From Candidatus Bipolaricaulota bacterium (GTDB taxonomy: Bacteria > Bipolaricaulota > Bipolaricaulia > Bipolaricaulales > Bipolaricaulaceae), in NCBI GenBank assembly GCA_025060415.1, contig JANXBT010000001.1, positions 68,313 through 132,312 of the forward strand: a DNA stretch of 64,000 nucleotides, read 5' to 3'. Below are positions 7,210 through 16,173 of the stretch, one piece after another; the stretch's first letter is position 1; each line of letters starts with the position of its first letter. The notes below the pieces were generated by a model. It was not told where the DNA came from. It was given only the letters and a program-made list of their open reading frames with translations, and made no database searches. A program made the position numbers and the translations under genes.

Positions 7210-9321
7210 TCACCCTCCTTCGGCCCAGGCCTGGGCGGCCGGGCGATAGAGCCGCTCCAGGTACTCCTTGAGCATGCGGCGGGAGGAGAAGCGGGGGGCG
7301 ACCGTGCGGATGGCCTCCTTCATGACCCGCACGAAGCCATGGGGGATGCCATCCGGCCCGCGGTCGTAGTAGAGGGGGATAATCGTTTCCTCAAGCAGGC
7401 GGTAGAGGGCGGCGGCGTCCGCGGGGGCGCGGTCGCCGGGGACCTCCTCCCCGCCGAAGGCCCAGCCGTTTTCGCCTGTGTACCCCTCAAGCCACCACCC
7501 GTCCAGGATGGAAAGGTGGGGGACGCCGTTGACGCTCGCCTTCATCCCGCTGGTGCCGCTCGCTTCCAGGGGCGGGAGGGGGGTGTTCACCCACACGTCC
7601 ACTCCGGCCACCAGGAACCGCGCCAGGTGCTGGTCGTACTCCTCCACGAACGCGATCCTCCCGGCAAAGGCGGGGTCCTTGGCCAAGCGGAACACCTTTT
7701 GGATGAGGCGCTTGCCCTCCAGGTCGGCGGGATGGGCCTTTCCGGCGAAGATGATCTGCACCGGGCGGAGGGGGTTGGTCACGATCCTCCTTAGCCTCTC
7801 CGGGTCGTACAGGAGGAGGTCGGGGCGCTTGTAGGCGGTGAAGCGGCGGGCGAACCCCAGGGTGAGGACGTTGGGGTCAAGGAGGCTGCCCAGGGCTAAG
7901 ACGTTGGCCGCTGGGGCCCCCTCCTGCCAGCGTTTGCGGGCCCGGGCCGCCAGCTCCGCGATGAGGGCCTCCTTGCGGTCCATGTGCACGGCCCAAAGCT
8001 CCTCGTCCGGGATGTCCCACACCCTCTCCCACACGCCCGGATCGTCGGGCCGTTCCCGCCACTCCGGCCCCAGGTACTTGTCCAGGAGGCGTTGGACCCG
8101 CAGGGGCTCGATCCAGGTGAAGAGGTGCACCCCGTTGGTGATGGCCTCCAGGCGCACTTCCTCGTCCCGGAAGCGCACGCCGCTCCAGATCCTTTGCGCC
8201 ACCTCCCGGTGCCTTTGGCTCACGGCGTTGGCGTGGCGGGAAAGGCGCAGGGCGAAGACCGTCATGTTGAACCCCGCCCCGGGGTCCTTGGGGTTCGTGC
8301 CGAGCTCCAGGAGGGCCTCCCGGGGGAGGCCGTGGGCCTGGCAGTAGGGCGTAAGGAAGCGGTCCAGGAGGGCGAAGGGGAAGATGTCCGTGCCCGTGGG
8401 GAGGGGGGTGTGGGTGGTGAACACGGTGGTGGCGCGGGTCTTTTCCAGGGCCTTCTCGAAGGGGAGGCCGGCGGCGAGGAGCTGGCGGAGGCGCTCTAGA
8501 AGGGCGAAGGCGGGGTGGCCCTCGTTGAGGTGGAGCACGGCCGGCCGGATCCCCAGGGCCTCCAGGGCCCGCATGCCCCCCACGCCCAACACCCACTCCT
8601 GCTTGAGCCGCTGCTCCAAATCCGTGGTGTAAAGCTGCTGGGAGATGGCCCGGTCCCAGGGCGCGTTCCCCTCCACGTCCGTGGTGAGGAGGAAGAGGGG
8701 GACGCGGCCGATGCGGGCCTGGAAGACCTGCACCCTGAGGGGCGGGTCGAAGCCGGGGACCGCCAGGACCAGGGGCTCCCCCTCCGCGGTGCGCACGGGG
8801 ACCAGGGGGTGGGCGCCGTGGTCCAGGAGCCTCTGGTGCACGTCCTCCGGCCAGCCGTCCTCGCGGATGCGTTGGGTCACGTACCCCTGGGAGTAGATGA
8901 GGCCCACGCCCACCAGGGGCAGGGCCAGGTCGCTGGCCTCCTTGAGGGTGTCGCCGGCGAGGATCCCCAGGCCCCCGGCGTAGAGGGGGAGGGACACGTG
9001 CACCCCGAACTCCGCACAGAAGTAGGCGATGGGTCCCGGGAGGGAGGGGCCGACCCGCTCCAGGTCCCTGCGGTATTCGGCCAGCACCTGGTCGTACAGG
9101 GCTAGGAACTGGGGGTCTTGGGCGACCTCGGCGAACCGCTCCGGCCGGATCAGCCGGAGCATGAGGACGGGGTTGTGGGTGCTCTCCCGCCAGGCCTCGT
9201 AGTCGAGGGCCCGGAAGAGCCGCCGGGCTTGGGGATGCCAAGTCCACCAGAGGTTGTGGGCCAGTTCCACGATCCCTTGGATGCGCTCGGGGATGTGAGG
9301 AATTTCCTTTTCGTTCAGCAT
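7210..9321 (-). CDS. glgP: Alpha-glucan (glycogen/maltodextrin) phosphorylase
   Basis: Cytoplasmic GT35 enzyme that releases glucose-1-phosphate from the ends of alpha-1,4-glucans. It has 703 residues, the short form with a DUF3417-type N-terminus (VELAHNLWWTWHPQARRLF), as in Thermotoga and Thermus enzymes, rather than the roughly 800-residue type. The pyridoxal-phosphate site is ASGTSGMKASVNG with the lysine at about residue 594. The glucan-binding GEEVPGD region follows. It is divergent from glgB across 55 bp. TTGCCC and TAAGAT, 17 bases apart, end six bases before the ATG, so the mRNA is probably leaderless. Breakdown and branching of storage glucan are thus controlled from one short promoter region. 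Confidence 0.93.
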   Translation of the reverse strand: MLNEKEIPHIPERIQGIVELAHNLWWTWHPQARRLFRALDYEAWRESTHNPVLMLRLIRPERFAEVAQDPQFLALYDQVLAEYRRDLERVGPSLPGPIAYFCAEFGVHVSLPLYAGGLGILAGDTLKEASDLALPLVGVGLIYSQGYVTQRIREDGWPEDVHQRLLDHGAHPLVPVRTAEGEPLVLAVPGFDPPLRVQVFQARIGRVPLFLLTTDVEGNAPWDRAISQQLYTTDLEQRLKQEWVLGVGGMRALEALGIRPAVLHLNEGHPAFALLERLRQLLAAGLPFEKALEKTRATTVFTTHTPLPTGTDIFPFALLDRFLTPYCQAHGLPREALLELGTNPKDPGAGFNMTVFALRLSRHANAVSQRHREVAQRIWSGVRFRDEEVRLEAITNGVHLFTWIEPLRVQRLLDKYLGPEWRERPDDPGVWERVWDIPDEELWAVHMDRKEALIAELAARARKRWQEGAPAANVLALGSLLDPNVLTLGFARRFTAYKRPDLLLYDPERLRRIVTNPLRPVQIIFAGKAHPADLEGKRLIQKVFRLAKDPAFAGRIAFVEEYDQHLARFLVAGVDVWVNTPLPPLEASGTSGMKASVNGVPHLSILDGWWLEGYTGENGWAFGGEEVPGDRAPADAAALYRLLEETIIPLYYDRGPDGIPHGFVRVMKEAIRTVAPRFSSRRMLKEYLERLYRPAAQAWAEGG

Positions 9322-9376
9322 ACGCGCATCTTAGGTCCTTCCCTGGGGCGGGGCAAGAAGGGGTACCATCGAGGGG
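9322..9376. promoter_or_regulatory. Divergent glgP/glgB promoter region
   Basis: For glgP on the minus strand, TTGCCC (9356-9351) and TAAGAT (9333-9328) are separated by 17 bases, and the -10 ends six bases before the ATG. For glgB on the plus strand, a TACCAT hexamer (9364-9369) ends seven bases before the ATG with no clear -35. Neither start has a ribosome binding site. Both genes therefore look leaderless and share 55 bp of control sequence. Confidence 0.6.
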
Positions 9377-11302
9377 ATGACGCGGCGCGAGGCCCGGGAG
9401 GTCCAGGGGGCGCCCAGCCTGCTCACGGACGAGGACCTTTGGCTGTTCAACGAGGGGAACCATTCCGGGCTGTACGAGGTTTTGGGGGCGCACCCCCTCC
9501 GCTGGCGGGGGCAGGCCGGCACGTACTTCGCCGTCTGGGCGCCCAACGCCGAGGCGGTGTCGGTGGTGGGCGATTTCAACGGCTGGACGCCCGGACGGCA
9601 TCCCTTGCGCCCCCGGGGCGTCTCGGGGATCTGGGAGGGGTTCGTGCCCGGCGTGGGCCCCGGCGCCCTGTACAAGTACCACATCGTTTCCCGCTACGGC
9701 TGGCAGGGGTTTAAGGCCGATCCCTTTGCGTTCTACGCGGAGGTCCCGCCCCGGACCGCCTCCGTGGTGTGGGACCTTTCCTACGCCTGGGGCGACGCGG
9801 CCTGGATGGGGGAGCGGGGCCGGCGCCAAAGCCGCGCCGCGCCCATCGCCATCTATGAGGTGCACTTGGGCTCCTGGCGGCGGGGCCCGGAAGGCCGCTT
9901 CCTAACCTACCGGGAGCTGGCCCCCCTTCTGGCCGCCTACGCCAAGGAGATGGGCTTCACCCACGTGGAGTTCCTGCCGGTCATGGAGCACCCCTTCTAC
10001 GGCTCCTGGGGCTACCAGATCACCGGCTATTTCGCCCCCACCGCCCGCTACGGCACCCCCCAGGACTTCATGCACCTCATCGATGCCCTCCATCGGGCGG
10101 GGATCGGGGTGATCCTGGACTGGGTTCCCGCCCATTTCGCCTCCGACCCCCACGGGCTGGGCTTCTTCGACGGGACCCACCTCTACGAGCACGCGGACCC
10201 CCGCCAGGGCGTGCACCCCGACTGGGGGAGCCTCATCTTCAACTACGGCCGCCACGAGGTCCGCAGCTTCCTCCTCTCCAGCGCCTGCTTTTGGCTGGAC
10301 GTGTACCATGCGGATGGGCTGCGGGTGGACGCCGTGGCCTCCATGCTGTACCTGGACTTCTCGCGGCCGGAGGGGGCCTGGGTGCCCAACCCCTACGGCG
10401 GGCGGGAAAACCTTGACGCCATCCACTTTCTGCGCCGGTTCAACGAGGAGGTCTACCGCCGTTTTCCGGATGTGCAAACGTACGCGGAGGAATCCACGGC
10501 CTGGCCAGGAGTATCCCGACCCACTTATGGCGGCGGCCTGGGGTTCGGGTTCAAATGGGATATGGGCTGGATGCACGACACCCTCACGTACTTCCAGCTC
10601 GATCCCATCCACCGCAAGTACCACCATGGGAAGCTCACCTTCCGCGGCCTCTACGCGTGGACGGAAAACTTCGTCCTCCCCCTCTCCCACGACGAGGTGG
10701 TGCACGGGAAGGGCTCGCTTTTGGGGAAGATGCCGGGCGATCCCTGGCAAAAGCTGGCCAACCTCCGCCTCCTTTTGGGGTACATGTACGCCGTGCCCGG
10801 AAAGAAGCTCCTCTTCATGGGCGGGGAATTCGGCCAGGAGCGGGAGTGGAGCCACGAGGGGGAGCTCGATTGGTGGCTCCTTTCCCGGCCGGAGCACGCC
10901 GGACTGCAGCTTTGGGTGAAGGATCTAAATCGGGTCTATCGGGAGGAGCCGGCGCTGCACGAGCTGGATTGCGAGCCGCAGGGTTTCCAGTGGGTCATTG
11001 CCGACGACGCGGACTCTGGGGTGCTCGCGTTTCTGCGCAAGGCCCAGGACCCCCGCCGGTGCGTGCTGGTGGCGGCCCACTTCACGCCCGTGGTGCGGCC
11101 CGGCTATCGGGTGGGCGTGCCCTTCCCCGGCTTTTGGGAGGAGGTCCTCAACAGCGACGCCCGGGAGTACGGCGGCAGCGGGGTGGGGAACCTGGGCGGG
11201 GTCTGGGCCGAGGCCGTGCCTGCCCAGGGCTTCCCCTGGTCCCTGCCCCTGACCCTGCCGCCCCTGGCGGTGCTCTTTCTGCGGCCAAGGGGCCAGTCCT
11301 GA
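9377..11302 (+). CDS. glgB: 1,4-alpha-glucan branching enzyme
   Basis: Cytoplasmic GH13 enzyme that makes alpha-1,6 branches in glycogen, 641 residues. An N-terminal CBM48 domain ([21 protein letters not shown]) precedes the barrel. The four catalytic regions are present: [21 protein letters not shown] with the nucleophile Asp near 318, YAEEST with the acid Glu near 371, and [10 protein letters not shown]. The size is typical for the family. It is divergent from glgP. No glycogen synthase or glgC lies in the window, so the source of the glucan is not shown here. Confidence 0.95.
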   Translation: MTRREAREVQGAPSLLTDEDLWLFNEGNHSGLYEVLGAHPLRWRGQAGTYFAVWAPNAEAVSVVGDFNGWTPGRHPLRPRGVSGIWEGFVPGVGPGALYKYHIVSRYGWQGFKADPFAFYAEVPPRTASVVWDLSYAWGDAAWMGERGRRQSRAAPIAIYEVHLGSWRRGPEGRFLTYRELAPLLAAYAKEMGFTHVEFLPVMEHPFYGSWGYQITGYFAPTARYGTPQDFMHLIDALHRAGIGVILDWVPAHFASDPHGLGFFDGTHLYEHADPRQGVHPDWGSLIFNYGRHEVRSFLLSSACFWLDVYHADGLRVDAVASMLYLDFSRPEGAWVPNPYGGRENLDAIHFLRRFNEEVYRRFPDVQTYAEESTAWPGVSRPTYGGGLGFGFKWDMGWMHDTLTYFQLDPIHRKYHHGKLTFRGLYAWTENFVLPLSHDEVVHGKGSLLGKMPGDPWQKLANLRLLLGYMYAVPGKKLLFMGGEFGQEREWSHEGELDWWLLSRPEHAGLQLWVKDLNRVYREEPALHELDCEPQGFQWVIADDADSGVLAFLRKAQDPRRCVLVAAHFTPVVRPGYRVGVPFPGFWEEVLNSDAREYGGSGVGNLGGVWAEAVPAQGFPWSLPLTLPPLAVLFLRPRGQS

Positions 11303-11307
11303 CCCTT

Positions 11308-11337
11308 TTGCGGCCCCGCGGCCGGGCTCGGTAACAT
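11308..11337 (+). promoter_or_regulatory. Promoter of efp
   Basis: TTGCGG (11308-11313), an 18-base spacer and TAACAT (11332-11337), ending eight bases before the efp ATG. No ribosome binding site is visible, so transcription probably starts at or just before the start codon. Confidence 0.5.
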
Positions 11338-11345
11338 TCGTGCGT

Positions 11346-11915
11346 ATGCCCCTGGCAAGCGAGCTGCGGCCTGGGATCACGGTGCGGCTGGAGGGGGATC
11401 TCTTTCGGGTGGTGGAGGCGGTGCGCCACGTGGGCAGCGCCCAGCAGAAGGGGCTGGTGTACGTGAAGATGCGGAACCTGCGCACGGGGGCCCTTGTGGA
11501 GCGGCGCTTCCGGCCGGAGGACTCTCTGCCGGAGGTGGACCTCGAGCGCCGTACCATGGAATACCTCTACACCGACGGGGAGGCCTTCTACTTCATGGAC
11601 GTGGAGACCTACGACCAGGTGGCCATCCCCGCGGCGCTGATCGGGGAATTGGAGGTCTTCCTGCAACCCAACCAGCGCGTCCCCGTGGACTTCTACCAGG
11701 GGAACCCCGTGGCCGTGGCCTTCCCGGAGACGGTGGACCTGCGGGTGGTGAGCACGGCCCCCGCCCTCCGCGACAAGGAAAGCCACGTGTACAAGCCCGC
11801 CATCCTCGAGAACGGCCTGGAGGTCCTCGTGCCGCAGTTCATCGGCGAGGGCGACCTCGTGCGCATCAACGTGTACACCCGGGAGTACGTGGACCGGGTG
11901 GAGAAGCGGGGCTAG
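11346..11915 (+). CDS. efp: Elongation factor P with an atypical loop
   Basis: 189-residue translation factor that helps ribosomes through consecutive prolines. The full three-domain architecture is present: a KOW-like N-terminus (ASELRPGITVRLEGDLFRVVE), the OB domain (YLYTDGEAFYFMDVETYDQ) and the C-terminal OB domain ending GDLVRINVYTREYVDRV. The loop that normally carries the modified lysine or arginine (PGKG or GRGG type) reads VGSAQQKG here. Aligned on the following VKxRNL strand, the modified position is Gln33. The ATG at 11346 was preferred to the GTG two codons earlier because it follows the -10-like hexamer at leaderless spacing. EfpL/YeiP-type paralogues are an alternative assignment. 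Confidence 0.85.
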   Translation: MPLASELRPGITVRLEGDLFRVVEAVRHVGSAQQKGLVYVKMRNLRTGALVERRFRPEDSLPEVDLERRTMEYLYTDGEAFYFMDVETYDQVAIPAALIGELEVFLQPNQRVPVDFYQGNPVAVAFPETVDLRVVSTAPALRDKESHVYKPAILENGLEVLVPQFIGEGDLVRINVYTREYVDRVEKRG

Positions 11916-11920
11916 CCCCC

Positions 11921-12303
11921 TCAGAGGTTGCTCCGCCCGTTCGCCGCCCCCTTGAGGGCCTCCGGAAGGGCCCGCTCCTCCGCCTGGGGCCGTGGTTGGG
12001 GCGCGAACGCCTCTGGGGTCAGGCCCTCCTAGGCGAGCTCCGCCGCGAGCCCCTCCTCAGTGAGGTCGTTCCGCACGTCCCGCCGGCAGCGGGCGAGGCA
12101 GGCCTTCCCCCTTCGGGGTGCCGAGGAGGGCCTGGGCGAAGCGGGGGTTGGGAGTACGGGCTGAAGGGAATCTAGTTCGGGCCCGTGGCGTTCCCGAGCT
12201 CCTCCCTCCCGATGGGTTCGCCGTTTACCACGGCCACGGAGGTTTGGGCCGGGCCGCCGGCGGCCAGCCCCACCGCGATCAACAACGCCCAGAGCGTTTT
12301 TAC
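11921..12303 (-). pseudogene. Decayed SurA/PpiC-type foldase
   Basis: Beginning at the cdc48 stop, the minus strand reads [19 protein letters not shown] (a signal peptide), then TSVAVVNGEPIGREEL. This is the opening of secreted SurA/PpiC peptidyl-prolyl isomerases. It breaks off at a stop after GNATGPN. Further along, in shifted frames, NPRFAQALLGTP and then DLTEEGLAAELA-stop-EGLTPEAFAPQ can be read, matching the middle of SurA N domains. No ATG, GTG or TTG start exists: the first codon is GTA. I infer a former gene downstream of cdc48 that lost its start, frame and catalytic domain. It fills the 384 bp between efp and cdc48. Confidence 0.65.
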
Positions 12304-14615
12304 TTCTCCTCCTTGGTCTCCTCTTCCTCGGCCAAGAAGCCGGCCAGCCGGCGCACGGCCCGGCGCAGGTTCTTGCTGAGCTTGTCGTAGCGGGCCCGCT
12401 CCTCCGGGGACACCGAGGGCGGGGTCTTCTCCAGCGCCTCCAGGAAGTGGCGCATGGTCACGGCCTGGGCCTTGGGGTCCTCGCGGAGGGCGATGCGCCC
12501 GGCCTTGCGGCACACCTCGGCGATGTCTGCGCCGCTGTAGCCCTCGGTGCGGCGGGCAAGCTCCGCCAGGTCCACATCGGGCGCCAGGGCCATGCCCTTG
12601 GTGTGCACCTTGAAGATGGCCAGGCGCGCCTTCTCGTCGGGGAGGGGCACGTAGATGAGCTCGTCGAAGCGGCCGGGGCGGAGGAGGGCGGGGTCGATGA
12701 TGTCCGGCCGGTTGGTGGCCCCGATGACCACCACCCCCTTCAGCTCCTCCAGGCCGTCGAGCTCGGCGAGCATCTGGTTCACGATGCGCTCGGTGACGTG
12801 GGGCTCGCCGATGGCCGTGCCCCGCCGCGGGGCGAGGGCGTCGAGCTCATCGAGGAAGATCACTGCGGGGGCCACCTGCCGCGCCCGCCGGAACACCTCG
12901 GCGATCCGCTGCTCGCTCTCCCCGTACCACTTGGAGAGGAGGTCCGAGCCCTTGGCGGTGATGAAGTTGGCCTGGGACTCGTTGGCCACGGCCTTGGCCA
13001 GCAAGGTCTTGCCGGTGCCGGGCGGGCCGAAAAGGAGGATGCCCTTGGGCGGGCGGATCCCCAGCCGCCGGAAGGCCTCGGGGTTGACCAAGGGGAGCTC
13101 CACGGCCTCCCGCAGAAGCTGCTTGACCTCCTCCAGGCCGCCGATGTCCTCCCAGGTGACCGTGGGGACCTCGACCATGACCTCCCGCATGGCCGAGGGC
13201 CGCACCTCCTTGAGGGCGGCCTCGAAGTCCTCCCGGCGCACCACAAGCTCGTCCAAGACCTCTTTGGGGATCTCTTTCGCGTCGAGGTTGATCTTGGGGA
13301 GGACGCGGCGCAGGGTGTTCATGGCCGCCTCCCGGGCCAGGGCCGCGAGGTCGCTCCCCACAAAACCGTGGGTGACGGCAGCGAGCTCGTCCAAGTCCAC
13401 GTCCTTGGCCAGGGGCATCCCGCGGGTGTGGATCATGAGGATCTCTTTGCGGCCCTCGCGGTCGGGGACCCGCACCTCGATCTCCCGGTCGAACCGGCCG
13501 GGGCGGCGCAGCGCCGGGTCGATGGCCTCGATGCGGTTGGTGGCGCCGATCACGATCACGTTCCGCCGCTCCTTGAGGCCGTCCATGAGGGTGAGGAGCT
13601 GGGCCACCACCCGCCGCTCCACCTCCCCGGTGACCTCGCTCCGGCGCGGCGCAATGGAGTCCAGCTCATCGATGAAGATGATGGAGGGCGCGTTCTTCTG
13701 CGCCTCCTCGAAGATCTCCCGCAGGCGCTGCTCGCTTTCCCCGTAGTAGCGGGACATGATCTCCGGGCCGGAGATGGCGATGAAGTGGGCGTCGGTCTCG
13801 TGGGCCACGGCCTTGGCGAGGAGGGTCTTGCCCGTCCCCGGCGGGCCATAGAGGAGCACCCCCCGCGGCGGCTCGATCCCCAGCCGCGCAAAGAGCTCCG
13901 GCTTCTTGAGGGGGAGCTCCACCATCTCCCGGATCTTCTGGATTACGTCCTTGAGGCCGCCGATGTCCTCGTAGGTGACCTCCGGGACCTCCCGGCCCCG
14001 CTCGGCCACCTCCACATACTCCGGCAAGAGCTCGATCTGCGTCTCGGGGGTGATGCGCACGATCCCCCCGGGCTGGGTGCTGACCACCTTGAGGAGGAGC
14101 TCCCCAAACCCCAGGGACATGGGGGCCATCATCTCGAAGAAGTCCCGGAAGATGCGTTCGGTGAGGAGCTCGCCGCCGAAGGGCGCGCGCTCGGCCCTTC
14201 CCGCGGTGGAGACCACGTCGCCTGTGCGCACCACCCGCCCCACGAGGACCGCGCGCAGGCTCTCCGGGGGGAGGATGAGGCGCAGCCCCTTACGGGCCGG
14301 GGCGAGGGTCACGTGGTTGGCGGGCTTCCAGCGGGCCTTGCGCACGGTGACGGTGTCGCCCACGCTGACCCCGGCGTTGGTGCGAATGAGGCCATCGATG
14401 CGGATGATGTCCAGGCCGGCATCGGCCTGGTAAGCCAGGGCAGCCACGGCGCCCGTGAGCCGCTGGCCCTCGATCTCCACCGGCTCGCCCGGGGACACGC
14501 CGATCTTCTCCAGGTATTGGCCGGCGATGCGGGCGATCCCCCGCCCCACGTCCTGCTGCAGGGCCTCGGCCACCTTGAGCTTGGTCTCCTGCGGCTGCTC
14601 CCTCTCCTTGGGCAT
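12300..14615 (-). CDS. CDC48/VAT-type AAA+ ATPase
   Basis: 771-residue unfoldase with the layout of archaeal VAT and eukaryotic p97. An N domain (residues 1-190, double-psi barrel, EPVEIEG and [13 protein letters not shown]) is followed by two AAA modules. Both Walker A motifs read GPPGTGKT (about 257-264 and 530-537). The Walker B motifs are [14 protein letters not shown] and [14 protein letters not shown], and an LRRPGRFD segment lies in each ring. It probably threads proteins for remodelling or degradation. The start at 14615 has a GGGGGAGGG site. It lies 32 bp downstream of rtcB on the same strand, suggesting cotranscription. This protein is universal in archaea and occurs only patchily in bacteria. 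Confidence 0.92.
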   Translation of the reverse strand: MPKEREQPQETKLKVAEALQQDVGRGIARIAGQYLEKIGVSPGEPVEIEGQRLTGAVAALAYQADAGLDIIRIDGLIRTNAGVSVGDTVTVRKARWKPANHVTLAPARKGLRLILPPESLRAVLVGRVVRTGDVVSTAGRAERAPFGGELLTERIFRDFFEMMAPMSLGFGELLLKVVSTQPGGIVRITPETQIELLPEYVEVAERGREVPEVTYEDIGGLKDVIQKIREMVELPLKKPELFARLGIEPPRGVLLYGPPGTGKTLLAKAVAHETDAHFIAISGPEIMSRYYGESEQRLREIFEEAQKNAPSIIFIDELDSIAPRRSEVTGEVERRVVAQLLTLMDGLKERRNVIVIGATNRIEAIDPALRRPGRFDREIEVRVPDREGRKEILMIHTRGMPLAKDVDLDELAAVTHGFVGSDLAALAREAAMNTLRRVLPKINLDAKEIPKEVLDELVVRREDFEAALKEVRPSAMREVMVEVPTVTWEDIGGLEEVKQLLREAVELPLVNPEAFRRLGIRPPKGILLFGPPGTGKTLLAKAVANESQANFITAKGSDLLSKWYGESEQRIAEVFRRARQVAPAVIFLDELDALAPRRGTAIGEPHVTERIVNQMLAELDGLEELKGVVVIGATNRPDIIDPALLRPGRFDELIYVPLPDEKARLAIFKVHTKGMALAPDVDLAELARRTEGYSGADIAEVCRKAGRIALREDPKAQAVTMRHFLEALEKTPPSVSPEERARYDKLSKNLRRAVRRLAGFLAEEEETKEEK

Positions 14616-14647
14616 CCCTCCCCCCTTACGCTCATCTTACCCGCCCC

Positions 14648-16108
14648 TCAGCCCTTCACCACGCCGAGGGGGCGCACCCGCACCACCATGCGGGAGATCC
14701 CCGCGCCGTGGCAGGCCTCCACCACCTCCGTCACGTCCTTATAGGCTTCGGGCATCTCCTCCACCAGGGTCTTTTCGCTGGCGGCCTTGACCAGGATCCC
14801 CTTGGCCCGCAGCTCCTCGGCCACCTCCCGGCCCGTCTTCTCCCGCAGGGCCGCGGCCCGGCTCATGAGCCGCCCCGCCCCGTGGCAGGTGGAGCCGAAG
14901 GTCTCCTTCATGGCCCGCTCCGTCCCCACCAGGATGTAGGAGAGGGTGCCCATGTCGCCGGGCACGAGGACGGGCTGGCCGATCTCCTGATAGTCCTTGG
15001 GCACGGCGGGATGCCCGGGCGGGAAGGCCCGGGTGGCGCCCTTGCGGTGCACGCACACCGTGACCTTGCGGCCGTCCACCGTGTGCTCCTCGATCTTGGC
15101 GATGTTGTGGGCCACGTCGTAGATCACGAAGAGCCCCAGGTCTTTCGCGCTCTTTTTGAACACGCGTTCGAAGGCCTCCCGCACCCAGTGGGTGATCATC
15201 TGGCGGTTGGCCCAGGCGAAGTTGGCTGCGCAGGCCATGGCGGCGAAGTACCTTTTCCCCTCCGGCGACTCCACGGGCGCGCACACCAGCTGCCGGTCCG
15301 GTAGGTAAATCCCGTACTTCTTCGCGGCGTTTTGCATGACCTGGAGGTAGTCGTCGCAGATCTGGTGGCCGAAGCCGCGGGAGCCGGTGTGGACCATCAC
15401 CGTGATCTGGCCCTTGGCGGTGACCCCGAGTTTCGCGGCCGTGGCCGGCTCGTAGATCTCCTCCACCACCTGGATTTCCAGGAAGTGGTTGCCCGCACCG
15501 AGGGTCCCCAGCTGGGGCCGGCCCCGCTCCACGGCCCGGCTGGAGACCGTCGCGGGGTCCGCGCCCGCCAGGGCCCCGCCCTCCTCGCAGTGCTCCAGGT
15601 CCTCCGGCCAGCCGAACCCCCGCTCCACCGCCCAGCGCGCGCCCTTCACCATCACCTGGCGCAGCTCCTCCGCGCTGACCTTGATCTTCCCGCCCATCCC
15701 CACCCCGCAGGGCACGTTCTCAAAGATGGCATCCAGGAGCGCGGGGAGCCGCGGCTTCAGGTCCTCCACGGTGAGGTTCGTGCGGAGGAAGCGCACGCCG
15801 CAGTTGATGTCGTACCCCACCCCGCCTGGGGAGACCACGCCCTCCTTCACGTCGAAAGCGGCCACCCCGCCGATGGGGAAGCCGTAGCCGAAGTGGATGT
15901 CGGGCATGGCCATGGAGTAGCCCACGATGCCGGGGAGGCAGGCCACGTTGGCCACCTGCTCCGGCGCCTGGTCCTCGCAGATGGTGGGGATCATCTTCTC
16001 CGACGCGTAGATGAGGCCATCGGTGCGCATCTCCTTCTTGTAGGTGCGCGGGATCTTCCAACGGAATTCGTCGATCCGCTCCAAGGGGCCCCGCCAGGCT
16101 TGGGACAT
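14648..16108 (-). CDS. rtcB: RNA-splicing ligase RtcB
   Basis: GTP- and manganese-dependent ligase joining 2',3'-cyclic-phosphate or 3'-phosphate RNA ends to 5'-hydroxyl ends, 486 residues. The family signatures are GGVGYDINCGVRFL with metal-ligand Cys near 103, GAGNHFLEIQ, HTGSRGFGHQICDDY, VHRKGATRAFPPGH and STCHGAGRLMSR with the guanylylated histidine. The start at 16108 has AAAGGAGGTGA and a TAAAAT hexamer about 31 bases upstream of the start codon. Archease and ThpR, which act on the same kinds of RNA ends, lie 1.2 kb further on, divergently. I infer a role in RNA repair or tRNA maturation. Confidence 0.95.
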   Translation of the reverse strand: MSQAWRGPLERIDEFRWKIPRTYKKEMRTDGLIYASEKMIPTICEDQAPEQVANVACLPGIVGYSMAMPDIHFGYGFPIGGVAAFDVKEGVVSPGGVGYDINCGVRFLRTNLTVEDLKPRLPALLDAIFENVPCGVGMGGKIKVSAEELRQVMVKGARWAVERGFGWPEDLEHCEEGGALAGADPATVSSRAVERGRPQLGTLGAGNHFLEIQVVEEIYEPATAAKLGVTAKGQITVMVHTGSRGFGHQICDDYLQVMQNAAKKYGIYLPDRQLVCAPVESPEGKRYFAAMACAANFAWANRQMITHWVREAFERVFKKSAKDLGLFVIYDVAHNIAKIEEHTVDGRKVTVCVHRKGATRAFPPGHPAVPKDYQEIGQPVLVPGDMGTLSYILVGTERAMKETFGSTCHGAGRLMSRAAALREKTGREVAEELRAKGILVKAASEKTLVEEMPEAYKDVTEVVEACHGAGISRMVVRVRPLGVVKG

Positions 16109-16173
16109 CGCCGTTCACCTCCTTTGGGGACTCATGGGATTTTACCCGCCCGGATTGGGGGCGCTTTCCCGCG

